Source: Bondarzewia mesenterica (lineage: Eukaryota > Basidiomycota > Agaricomycetes > Russulales > Bondarzewiaceae). Taken from it: DNA of 64,000 nt. The position numbers were made by a program, and so were the translations under genes. Below, in pieces: positions 45,058 to 57,811 of the stretch (the stretch's first letter is position 1; the number at the start of each line of letters is the position of its first letter). Under the pieces are notes generated by a model, which had not been told where the DNA came from, made no database searches, and saw nothing but the letters and a program-made list of their open reading frames with translations. The stretch is from assembly GCA_004802705.1 (NCBI GenBank), contig SGPL01000022.1, forward strand, positions 1 through 64,000, written 5' to 3'.

Positions 45058-47558
45058 TCAAGGTGTACTCCTAAAGCCCATGAGATATTGCATAGACTGG
45101 AACGCAGCCTACATGAACGATGGTTCACAACCTATCAGCAGTACTTCGGACTGCTGTCAACCAATGCATTNCCTACCTTTGGCGAGAATTGCGGCACCCT
45201 GATCGTGATGGATAAGTCAGAGAANTCCAGCAGAGGAGACANGCTTGCNCCGGCTTACATGTGACCAGTCAATGCAACCTCATAATATGTGAGTCCACGT
45301 TCAGATTGAACGTTTCCTGTCGCACCAACGCCGTCTACGACGAAAGAATCAGCCTGAGGGGCCGCTTGAAATCCTTGTTCTCCGTTCCCTGAATTCCTCA
45401 GTGTGTCAGCTGAACAAACCAAAGGGCATGNGTCTTTTGAGCACGCACACGTCATGCTACCAATAAGATTTACGGATCAGACAGCTTCCTTTAGACANTG
45501 AACGAGGGAACTTACTTTTGNAGTGCAAGCCGCGAGCTGTTCGGAAGATTGAGNAATGAATCAAATCAGTTCGCATTGATGGTGTTCTCAGCTTACCCCT
45601 CAGCAATCAAGGAAAAATCGCCCAGACCGTGGATTATGACAGCTCTCTGGCTCTTCTCAATAACCCTNGGCAGGACGCTATATGANGAAGGTACACTGTT
45701 GTCTATACCGTCAACGAACGGGTTACCGGCACACTCGGACCACTCCACNTTGATAGGTGCATGAATTGCAGTCTTGACATCGACACGGTTGAAATAGACA
45801 GGACTCGTCTGCATCTGGCTGAATGTCCCGCTGAGAAATGCGAGTCAGGTGGTGATCAATTGGATACCATTGACAGAGACACTCACGGAAACCCCAACAC
45901 ATCCCACAAAACGGGATACTACANAAANTTTTGTAAGAAAGATGAGATTGACCTTGTGATNGTGTACACTTACCATGTCAAATACGCGATAAATATCGAA
46001 CGCGGGGTTCAATGCCAGAGCTGCGGTCACTATATCACTATAAACGTCGCAGCCATCATCAAACTCGACCGAGTTTCCAGGAAGGGGGAACGGTCCAGGA
46101 GGAGGAGGGTAACTGAGATATTCGTCCAAATACTGCGTGTAACGGCAGGACTTCGCACGCGCATCGAGCTGTGCAAGGAATGATTGACTAGGAAAGATTG
46201 TTCAAATAATCAATTTAAATTATCGAGGTTTAAATGACGGACTTGAAACCAAAAACGTTTNGATATTTGTGGACGAAGTTAACGGCGGGCACTTCAACCG
46301 ATATCACATCCCAGGCCATCGCGGCTATGGCAAGGTGTGAATTGAGCGGCAGCAGATCCTGCGGTCGGATCGATCACTTACGACCACCAAGCCATATACC
46401 CTGAAGTTGCAAGTCCAATTGGTCTGGATGGTCGTACAGGTAATCCGCGATATCTACCAAGACCGTAAAACACTGATTCGATGCACCGTGACGGTCGTTT
46501 CCTCGGAGAGACAGTACTTACACGGAACATACATGCCTGCATACTTGCATCGAGTTCAGTGTNTGCCAGCGGAAAAAAAAAAAAAAGTCAAGACTTCTTA
46601 CACTTTCGCCAGTGACATACAACTTTTTCCCTTTGAGCTCAGAGAAAAACGTCCAGAAACTGTTGCATGAAACCAACAAGTTGCTCGGCAACGTCAGTCT
46701 CGTTCTATGTTATGAATTTTATAAACGCTCAAAAAAGCTCGCATAACGATAATCAGAAGGCTTACCTGAAGGGTGGATTCACCCTGCGAGAAACCTGTTC
46801 CGACGGGTTGTTCTACCCACAATACACTGGATAAATTTGTCCAACTAAACTCATTCTGGGTTGGTTTAGCCTGTCCAAATGCCCAGCTGAACGGCTGTTG
46901 TCGATTCTGAACTCAGCGGATGCAAGTCCCCAGTATGGAATTTGAAGCATACCCCATTTTCTTGCAGGATGCCTTCGAGGGATGAGCATCCAGGGCCTCC
47001 GTTTGTCCTGAATTCGTGGATGACCTTGTGAGAAACAGCATTCACGTCGAGTGCGTTGCCGAATGTACCAAAATATCAGATCATCCAGACTGCCTTGAGG
47101 TCCGGGAGGGAAGAACCAAAAGAAAAGCTACGAGCCTTTAGCTTGCTAATAGGAAATCGACTCACGAAGACGAACCTTTCGAGTTTCGTTTGCGTCACCG
47201 CTGATGGGCAAGAGACCGGACCAACTGGGACCCACGTCAAAATTGACTGCTGGAATGGTTGTACCATCCACGTAGAACTCTTTACAACGAGATTGTCAGT
47301 CAGGACCTCGCCGCTCAGACTTGGGAAAATCAGCTTGCGCTGGTACGAACCGGAAGCTAGAGGATTTGAGAATGTGATGTTTTTTGAATCTCGATCGACC
47401 AACATCTGCGGATTTCTGCGAGTCTGGGCTAGCCATCTCTCGATTGCTTCTGTCTGAAGAATACTGTATTGTTCCTTCGAGAATCGCTGAGCGACGACGC
47501 TGCATATTGATATCCCGGTCACCAGAAGAACGGCCAGATTAGGAAAAGCGCACAACAT
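45058..47558 (-). CDS. Secreted serine carboxypeptidase (S10 family)
   Basis: Start ATG 47558 opens a signal peptide (LAVLLVTGISICSVVAQ). Exon 1 has NITFSNPLAS. Exon 2 begins FYVDGTTIPAVNFDVGPSW, then LFFWFFPPGPQGSLDDLIFW. The nucleophile exon has TNGGPGCSSLEGILQENG (Ser in GGPGCSS). Further exons give YLSYPPPPGPFPLPGN, FNRVDVKTAIHAPI, and the catalytic acid region VIIHGLGDFSLIAEG. The catalytic His is in LTYYEVALTGHM, and the terminal exon reads AAFQSMQYLMGFRSTP to TGA 45058-45060. S10 enzymes release C-terminal residues at acidic pH and are abundant secreted proteases in wood and litter fungi. About 15 short introns; N bases scattered at 45171-46563 leave some residues unclear. No truncation was seen. 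Confidence 0.88.
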
Positions 47559-48220
47559 TGCTTGACCGAAAAGAGCGTCAAAGAAGGGGCTTCAATCAAC
47601 GGCAATGCAGATGATTTCGCTGCCTTCAGGCCTCTTTATATGCGCGACAATTACGATAGGTATGGTAGCCCACATTCTGACCACAGCCGAGTCATGACGG
47701 ACCTGACCTGTTGAATTACAAGGATTCCCAAATCCAGCGAGGCAGGAAGACAGTTGCATGCTTATGTGTCATGCCGCCGGAGTAGCACCTGTCCGCACCC
47801 TCCAAAAGAAATAAAAATCAAAGGTCAATTGTGTTGCCCTCACAACGGAGGGAAACATGTCTCAACTGAAAGTGGTAAGACAATTATGCAGGGTAAGTTT
47901 GATGCATGGCGTGGAACACAGGAACACCGAACAAAGTGCGAGCGCGCAGAGACAAAAGCGAAGCATTTACTTGATCATGGTTTTCGAAGGCCTGGTTGTT
48001 TGTCAGACTCTGGCTTCAACTCCTAGCCAGAGTCTTGCGTTTCCGGTTTCAGCACCTGAGCACACGTCGCCGTGAATTATGCATATAAATAGCATGCCAT
48101 GCTATAGAAACGACAACGAGTGTTGTCCAGCTGAGCCTTGCTTCATTTCTCCTAGAAACCAATGAAGATCAAACAAAGAGAAGACATGATTGCCGTCGTG
48201 TGACCCTCCGGCCAATAAAA
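47559..48220. other. Intergenic region
   Basis: About 660 bp between the carboxypeptidase promoter side and the 3' end of MSY1. An AT-rich block with a TATAAATAG-like element lies at about 48082-48091. No coding frame is supported. Confidence 0.45.
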
Positions 48221-50041
<1,821 letters not shown>

Positions 50042-50245
50042 GACTCGGACTTTATGGTGCGGCAGCTCAACAAGTCGCGTTCCAGCAGGCGCGCGGGTGT
50101 GGAGATGAAATTGTTCTCAAGATCCGATCGGGAAGGTGCTGGTCGAAGACTCGGACGTGACTAATAAGGCTATTGAGCATCCTACCAGATCTTGCCTCCG
50201 ATTTTCTAGTACTGACTTTGAGACTTTATAAAAAGAACGCGGCAC
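50042..50245. promoter_or_regulatory. Bidirectional promoter of MSY1 and the queuine tRNA-ribosyltransferase gene
   Basis: Only 204 bp separate two divergent ATGs, so both genes must share regulatory DNA, including both 5' UTRs. A TATA-like element (TTTATAAAA) sits at about 50225-50233, some 15 bp before the plus-strand ATG. Position is the sole evidence for function. Confidence 0.6.
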
Positions 50246-52106
50246 ATGCAGTTCGAAGTGCTCGCTACATGTCACACGACGCGAGCTCGTGTATGTCGGA
50301 TGAAACTAGCCCGTGAGTTATCTTTTTCTCTGCCATCACCCGCAACACATACAAGGCTTTCATCTCAGATGGCATCACCATGCTGCCGACCTTCATGCCC
50401 GTAGCAACTCAAGCTGCCATAAAGGGTCTTACGCCTCAACAAATGGAAGCCCTGGGTGTGACCCTAATTCTGAACAACACATATCACCTCAATCTGCGGC
50501 CTGGGATCAAGGTCTTACAAGAAGCGGGAGGTGCCCACAGATTTCAAGGGTGGAGTCACAATCTGCTCACTGTACGTTTCTACCATGTATTGAGTTGGTT
50601 TGCGTCTGGAATGAGAATGATCATCAGGACAGTGGGGGTTTCCAACTCGTCTCGCTGAGCAAGTTCACAAAAATTACTGAGGAGGGGGCTCTGTTCGCGA
50701 GCCCGTTTACGGGAGAACCGACGATGCTGACGGTAAAGCGTACAAATGGTTCGTTTTTTTTCTATGGCTGATACGGTTGAACAGCCGGAAGAAAGCATTT
50801 CGATACAACACGCCATTGGCGCAGATATCATCATGCAGCTTGATGATGTAGGTTTGTCTACCTCCTATGAAAACCATCGTACCGAAGCCGAAATCTGACG
50901 CGTATCACCCTCAGTGTCAAGTCTGACAATGGGTCCCAGGGTCGGCGATGCTATGCGACGATCTGTCCGATGGCTTGACCGATGCATTGAACAGCATGAG
51001 CGAGCCGGAAAGCAAGACGTCCAAAACTTATTCGCGATCGTCCAGGGCGGTCTTGACGTAGAGCTAAGAGACCAATGCCTGGAGGAGATGATCCGCCGGA
51101 AAGATAGGGTGGCAGGCTATGCCATCGGTGGGTTGAGCGGCGGAGAGGAGAAAGGCAAGTAACATGATTTTCTCTGCCAATGACAGAGAACTGACGCGCA
51201 ATCTGCTCATCAGATATCTTTTGGAGAATGTAAAACGTAATTCTATTGGAGGTCATCAGTGTTCTGACGTCCGTTAGGATTGCACAATGCGCCAAGAAAC
51301 TTCCTGCAGATCGTATGATGTTTGTCTTGCCGCCCTTTTTCCTTTGAGCTGATCATTGTGTCATTGTCATCCTCAGGGCCACGCTATTCTATGGGCATAG
51401 GATTTGCAGAAGGTGATAGAGTTTTTGTGATTGACGCGTGCCCAACTGACCTGTCGTTCATAGATCTTTTGGTGTGTGTGGCCTTGGGCGTTGACATGGT
51501 ACCCATAATCTTCAAGCGCACCCTTCACTGCAGTCATGCTGACGCTTTGACAGGCCGACTGTGTATTTCCTACACGCACAGCTCGATTCGGTGTCGCACT
51601 GACCTTCAACGGTCCGTTGAACCTGAGTAAATGTCAACTTCTTGCTCATCAAGGGTTTGATAAATGACTGTCATTTCCAGAGCTGAGAAAGCATGCGGAA
51701 GACTTTGGGCCAATTGATTCTACTTGCCCCTGCCCTACTTGTAGCGACGGCGTCTCCCGGGCTGTACTTCATCATACTGTTACTCGGGAGACCGCAGCAG
51801 CTCACGGTTTGTTTGATCTAAACGAAAATTGTGTCTCCACTAATCAATTCCACTTCGAAAGCCGTCACTCAACACAACATCACGTTCCAAGCTCAAGTCA
51901 TGGGTCGTGCCCGCGATGCGATCCTCGAGGGAACGTTTCCAACATACATACGCACGTTCTTCTCGAATTATTTCGGCGACAATGGATACCCCGAGTGGTG
52001 CGTCAATGCACTTCGGAGTGTCGGAGTAGACCTGTTAGAAGGTAATACAAAGGCGAAAGTTGTGAAAGGTGGCGGTGCAAAATGGGAGTACTCCGACGCG
52101 TCCTGA
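50246..52106 (+). CDS. Queuine tRNA-ribosyltransferase catalytic subunit
   Basis: This enzyme exchanges G34 for queuine in tRNAs Tyr, His, Asn and Asp (QTRT1/TGT family). ATG 50246 opens [18 protein letters not shown]. The next exon has [17 protein letters not shown] and [14 protein letters not shown]. The catalytic block is [16 protein letters not shown] (first Asp), with [18 protein letters not shown] and NLFAIVQGG. The substrate pocket is [13 protein letters not shown] and YSMGIGFAE. The nucleophile Asp exon is [20 protein letters not shown]. The zinc site is [12 protein letters not shown] with a downstream His. Stop TGA is 52104-52106. All catalytic elements are present. Fungi cannot make queuine and salvage it, so activity depends on external queuine. 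The gene is convergent with DBP10, 75 bp away. Confidence 0.93.
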
Positions 52107-52181
52107 CGAAAAAACTGTACTGCTGCACAGATACCAATAAAAACAAGTGTGTGTATAGCACGATTGCAGCTGATAGAATAT

Positions 52182-55030
52182 CTACCGCTTGCTTTTTCTG
52201 CGAGTAGGCCGTGCATTTTTAGCCCGTCTATTTTCCGTTGCCTTCCTGTCCCTCCGAATTTGCTCTGCGGACTTGAGCTCGCTTTTGACCCTGCCAATCG
52301 TCTTTCCCCCATATCTCCCTCCCTTTGCGCCTAACGCTCTTGGCTTACCCTTACCAGCTTCTTTGTCGACATCTCCTGCACCAGACGCTCTTTGTTTCTG
52401 CTGCCGTACCTTCCTCTCGTAGTCGTGGCTCAGCTTGTCCAGAGGTTTGGCCGACACGACCTTATTATGCTTAAACCTCTTTCCTCCCACAGATCGCCTG
52501 CTCGTATCGCCCTCAGCTTCTCCAACCTTGGGCAAGCTGATCCGACTTTTCGCCTTCCACTCATCAAACCGACCACTGCGATACGTCGCTGGAAGCTTGA
52601 CACCGCTCTCTGTCTTAACCATCTTAACGTTATCCGCGCCAGCCCCGTCTCCCTTGACAAATTTCTTTCTTTTCTTGTCCCAATTGAGTTGAGCACGTTT
52701 TTTGCCTGCTGTCCCCTCGTCTCCCGCCAAGTCGAACGTGGCATGTTGGGCTTGTTCAACAAAGCTCGCCCCATCACGCAACGAATAACTGAAAAAGGGT
52801 AGGTGAGACTTTGCGCGATATAGGTAGTGAAAGGAGCTGCTTGCCCTTTCTCCGTCTGAGCACCCCTTTGGTAATGTGACATGTAGAAGTCTGAGTCGCG
52901 GAAGTGCTCTTTGCGCTTTTCAGGAACTTCAAAAATGGCCTGCCATTGCGATGAGATAGAACAGATGAGCAACTGTAGTAACAACAAGAAGCGAACTCAT
53001 ACCTGAATATCCTCCTCATCGGCCATCTCGACACTTTCCATCTCAACATCCTCATGATTCACAACCTCGTCCTCACCCAGTGCGGCTGCAGAAGTCGAAG
53101 CAACTGTCGCCCTCTCAACCGCCTTACTCAAGGCTTTTCTTCTCTCCTTCATCAGTGCTGCATTCCCCGTCTTTCCTCTTGCCCCAATCTCCAATACCGT
53201 TTCCGCAGGTCTGAACGAATTCACTGCTCTCAACAGTGCCTTCCTCCTATTCTCCTGTTCTACCTTCTCCGCAAGGTCGACTACGCCCCTGTCCCTGCCC
53301 TTTAGCAGGAACACGGGGTGTACACCGCCCACTGAGCCAGCACCCACAAGTCCCCACTTGTTTGGATCTTGCATCATCTCTTTTGCACGCTTGTAGCTCG
53401 CCTGACTCGCCTTACCTTTGCTCCGCTCATACATGCCGTGACCCTTCCTCATCACCTCCCGCAAAGAGGGTAAAGAATGATTTGCTTCGTCCAGCGACCG
53501 GATATACTCCACCTCCTCGTCCATCAGTTCCCGCCCAAATGTGCCAAGAATCAAAGACTCGGTGTACGAGCTTTCCTGACCTGATTCTGGACCGCTAATC
53601 TGGCTCCGAATCGGACGCCCGAGGAATAGCTGCAAGTCAAGCAGATGCGGCAGCTCAGAGTGGGTGACAAACGACCATGCCCAGCCTTGTCTTCCGGCGC
53701 GAGCAGTCCGTCCAACGCGATGCACGAACACACGGGCACCATGGGGGAAGTCGTAGTTGACCACATTCTCCAACACCGGGATATCGATACCCCGAGCTGC
53801 GACATCAGTGACGACCAAGATACTGGTCACTCCGCGACGGAACTGCTCCATTTGCTGTGTCCGTGCAGTCTGATCGAGGGAGCCGTAAATATGTGACACG
53901 GCGTAGCCAGCAGTCGTGAGGACGTTGGTGAGGTATTCGACGTGATGCTTCGTGGCAGCAAATACCAACGTCTGATGAGGGGCTGTAACGTGCTCGCGTG
54001 CTTTACCTTTACCTTTCTTCCTGTCACCGTCCTCTTGAAGACTTTGGGTACCCAGGGGCACGCGTATGACATCTCTTAACAGGACCAGAAGAGAGGCGTC
54101 CTTTTCACCCTGCTTGACCGAGAAGAACGCCATCCGCAAATCACTACTGATTTTGCTCTCCGCATCTAGACGGACAAGCGTCGGGTTTTGAAGTCCTGCT
54201 CTGGCGAAGTCGACGAGGGATTTCGGCAAAGTGGCTGAGAAAAGCAGGGTCTGCCGTGTGAGAGGTAGACGGTGGACAATCTCTGTGAGAGCGGTCTCAA
54301 ATCCCATTTCGAAGAGACGATCAGCTTCGTCAAATACAACGTATTGTACAGACCGAAGATCGAGGTCCATTTCGACGATGAGATGCAGAAGACGACCTGG
54401 CGTAGCAATTATGCTAGCAAGTATAATCGCATTAGAGAAAAGGCACAAATTAAATTGAGTGTCACTCACACATCCGGGTTACTGGAGATCATCTCAAACT
54501 GCTCATCCATGCCCTCTCCACCGACGACCAGCCCCCATCTAAGTCCTTGCCCTCGTTTTTCTTCTTCGGCTCCCTCCTTGTCACCTACATGCCTCTCGCT
54601 TGTTCTCCATGCCCGAGAAAGCTCCTTTCCAACCTTCAGGACTTGTAGAGCAAGCTCACGAGCGGGTAATAGAATTAGAGCACGGGCACCGAAATTCGTA
54701 GCATGCTTCCCGCCAAGTCGCTGCACGAGCGGAATTAGGAATGCAAGGGACTTTCCCGAGCCTGTACGCGCCATTCCTACTAGGTCGCGAGGGGGGTTGG
54801 ATAGTAGCACGGGTATGGACTGTCGTTGGATCGGTGTGGGGGTCTTAAAGCCCTGAAGACTTAGCGAGCGCAACAACCATGGGGATAATCCTGCACAATG
54901 TCTTTTCAAGACCCAGGATTTGGCCGGTATAGGCAACAGACGTACCCATGGATTGAAAACTTCCATTACCCAGGACAGACGGCGCACTTGATTGTGTTGA
55001 GTTCATCAGAAAATTGGAGGGAGCTGGCAT
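52182..55030 (-). CDS. DBP10: ATP-dependent RNA helicase DBP10 (DDX54 type)
   Basis: DBP10 is a nucleolar DEAD-box helicase for 60S ribosome assembly. Proposed start ATG 55030 gives a short N-terminus leading to the Q-motif region GSFQSMG / LSPWLLRSLSLQGFKTPTPI across an intron. Motifs follow in order: ARTGSGKS (I), PARELA (Ia), TPGRL (Ib), VVFDEADRLFEMGF (II, DEAD), SAT (III), LVVTDVAARGIDIPVLENVV and HRVGRTARAG (VI). The C-terminal DBP10CT region has RDSDFYMSHYQRG and FVEQAQHATFDLAGDEG, and the very basic end RRAKNARPTRRKSKR is typical of nucleolar RNA-binding tails. Stop is at 52182-52184. The extreme N-terminus is the least certain part. A CLC-like fragment on the other strand begins 125 bp upstream of the start. 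Confidence 0.92.
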
Positions 55031-55155
55031 AGGCTGGCATGCATAGGCGGAGCTGATAATGTCGTAGCAAACTGTCGATTGCTGGTAAAAAGGACAATTT
55101 CCTTTTCGGGAATCTATGCCGGAGGTCTTGCCGCGTCTCCGATAAGTCGGCGGCG

Positions 55156-55942
55156 ATGACACGGAAGAGGAACTCGCAGAGTTTCCTATATGCCGCCGTT
55201 GCTGTGAGTGATTTTCTTGCATTTTCATATATATGGATCCTCATCTTCTCGCTTCAGCTCCTGCTCGCCTTCATCTCGTCCTTGCTCACAATCCACCTCA
55301 CCGCATCTACCTCCTTGGTCACTCACAAAGATTTGGTGGTGCTCGCCCCCGATTTTACCGACGCCGAAGGCAAGGAGGCTCGCAAACGAAAGATAATGCA
55401 TGACGCGGCAGGCAGCGGCACCCCCGAGATCAAAACTATCCTCTCTGGTGTGTTCACTCTTCGCGCTCATGATTCGCAGGCTTCGGGATGCACGGCTACC
55501 TCGACGAGCGCACACTCTTCACCAAGTCTGTCGGCCTCGCGCTTGGCAAAGAGGGTCCATTCGTGCACATTGCGAGCTGCGTCGGGAATATAGTGAGCAG
55601 GTATTTCACCAAGTACGAAAACAACGAGGGAAAACCTGGGAAAACGCCGCGAGATCCTCAGCACCGCCAGTGCGGCGGGCGTCGCCGTCGCGTTCGGCGC
55701 GCCCATTGGTGCCGTGCTGTTCAGCCTTGAGGAAGTCTCCTACTTTGTTCCACCAAAGGTCAAGTGCCGCAGGTGGGTGGCGAAGCACCCGCGCGAGGTA
55801 ATTGGTGAGTCATTTATTTGACAGCTTTTGCTGCGCCATGATTGCTGCCATGTCCCTACGCTTCTTGGACCCATTCGGAGCGGGAAAGCTGGTCCTGTTC
55901 CAAAGTGGCAGACGCGTCCTGTCACACTTTACGGTACTATAG
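55156..55942 (+). pseudogene. Truncated CLC chloride channel relic
   Basis: Only a central piece of a fungal CLC channel remains. Recognisable parts are [70 protein letters not shown] and [20 protein letters not shown]. After these come [18 protein letters not shown] and RFLDPFGAGKLVLFQ, then an unrelated tail and TAG 55940-55942. Missing are the N-terminal cytosolic domain and first helices, everything after helix G, and the C-terminal CBS domains. Eight residues that normally stand between GLAL and GKEGP are absent, which removes part of the selectivity-filter region. Introns are still spliceable (for example donor after CCGCAG near 55773). The family is certain, and loss of function is very likely. 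Confidence 0.8.
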
Positions 55943-56911
55943 TATGAATCACCACGTTTGCACGTGTGGTGGCCAGCGATTTTACATACGATTCCTGTCT
56001 TTTATCCGTCAATAGGGCAGGTATGATGCAGGAATTCCTGTCGCTGCAAATTTTGTGGTGGAATACACCGCCGTATAGGCGTTACACGTTCCGGCCTGTC
56101 GTAAAGAGACAAGAGAGACGCGGACGAACAGATATCAAGTCTGCTTCGACCGTAGTTTCATGGTCAGTCATTTCAAATCATTCATTAAAAGCAAGAGCAC
56201 ATCGCAACATCATAGGTGGTGTATGACTGTGGAGTGACAGAAGGAGATCCGTGGCGGTATAGACTAATATTGAGGTTTGTACACGCTGGGAGTGCATCTG
56301 TGAATCTGCTACTCATCAATCAGATAAATTGATTCTTACGCATTAAAGGGAAGAACAAGCGTACCTCGTGAGGAAGAGGCGATATGGGTGTCATGCGTGG
56401 GTGGTGTGGATGGCCTGGGCGGGGAGGATGGGGAGGAACTCGTCGAGCGCCAACTCGCATCTGACTATATGCTGGATGTAAGCGTGCGTGGACTGGTTTG
56501 CGGATGCACACGGGCGCAAGTGCAAAGTCTCAGAGGTGCGTGCGCCTCAGTTCAGCCGTGAGCAACGAGCTAAGACTATTCTGATCGAGGCCTGGCGGTG
56601 CAATACAGCGTCTTCTCTTCCTACGCTGCGCTTGGACATTAGTTTCTCAACACTTTCTCTCGCGGATAAACGACTACAATCCACCAGGGTGGTTGAATGT
56701 GCCTTGTACCAAGTAGTACTTGCACGCAACCTTCAGACGGTCTGAGTCAAGAAATCGCGAGACCTTCTAGGACGCGATAAAACTGCCAATTAGCAAGCAC
56801 GTCTTCGTCTATGCACCGTTCGAGCACCAGTGCAACAGCAGCACCCGGCGGCAAATAAACCTACCCAGAATGTCCCACTTCCAAGTTCTTCGTGTGCAAA
56901 AAAGGGGCCCA
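55943..56911. other. Intergenic region
   Basis: About 970 bp after the CLC relic. I looked for further CLC helices or CBS domains in all plus-strand frames and saw none. No other gene is supported. Confidence 0.5.
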
Positions 56912-57286
56912 TCAAAAGTCCGATACCCTCCCCTTGAAGCTCCAATCACCCTCACCCTCAGCCCAGCGCCCGACGGGCTCGCGCTTCGGCCCACCACGCT
57001 CACCCGTCACAGGGTTCACTTCACCTTCAAACTCGGCGCGCAGCGGTGCACGCGCGTCTGGGTGTGCATCTTCCTCAGCAGATCCTTCAACTTGAGTTTG
57101 GGCTTTGCGCACGAGCTCCTCGAATTCGCGCTGCTGACGCGCGGGGAGCGGGGGAGGACCCGGACGGATCAGGAGGGGATCAGAGTAGAATCGTGGAATC
57201 GTGGACGATAGTGAGCGGAGGTGAAGAGGTGGTTGGGAGCGGGGGAGGCTACGAAGGAAGGTGTGGGATGTCAGGGAGGCAAACAT
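56912..57286 (-). CDS. SDHAF4: Succinate dehydrogenase assembly factor 4
   Basis: This is a mitochondrial matrix chaperone that binds flavinated Sdh1 (yeast Sdh8). A single exon of 124 codons starts at ATG 57286. The N-terminus MFASLTSHTFLRSLPRSQPP and the following Arg/Ser-rich stretch look like a mitochondrial presequence. The helix ARQQREFEELVRKAQTQ is followed by the conserved C-terminal DUF1674 block: AEFEGEVNPVTGERGGPKRE, then EGDWSFKGRVSDF and stop. Length and motif match the family. The NPxTGExGGPKxEP and GDWxxxGRxxDF signatures make the call firm. Confidence 0.93.
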   Translation of the reverse strand: MFASLTSHTFLRSLPRSQPPLHLRSLSSTIPRFYSDPLLIRPGPPPLPARQQREFEELVRKAQTQVEGSAEEDAHPDARAPLRAEFEGEVNPVTGERGGPKREPVGRWAEGEGDWSFKGRVSDF

Positions 57287-57811
57287 TTCGTTAAATCAGG
57301 ATGAGTACTATATGCTGAGATCGGTGTGGAGGGTGAGCAAACCAGACTATCTGAAAGATAAATTTACAGCGTACTTGCAGCGATGAGTTAAACAAGTTGA
57401 GAAAGCCGACAGAACCGTGTGGATGTAAGTCACCAAGGGCTTGAAGGTAAGTTTAGTCAGCAGCATTCAGTCTCGTACCGAAGCTCGAGTGCTTGCCCGG
57501 CCCCTGACCGCGGACATTTGGAGGTGACTTAGACTTGCGACACGAAGACTCGCCGGGAATAGCGCGAATACTTCAGTATATTTTATCAGGCATGCAGACA
57601 ACAAATAATCGAATTATTCCCCACGAAGAAGATACAATAAATATATCACCGACGTAATATCATTCGCAGGACAGGACGGAATAGTAATGAATCCTGTCGA
57701 GAATGCCCTGTCCAAAGATACATCGTACATTATCCGACAGCACACAGTAGTGAATTTACCGTTGCCAACACGAACGGTCATGAAATTCAATTACGGATGC
57801 ATGACAGCCAC
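57287..57811. other. Intergenic region
   Basis: About 525 bp between SDHAF4 and the 3' end of the precursor gene, both on the minus strand. A donor-like GTAAGT at 57817-57812 overlaps the precursor's stop, so a longer C-terminus by further splicing cannot be fully excluded, but the reading beyond looks non-coding. Confidence 0.4.
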
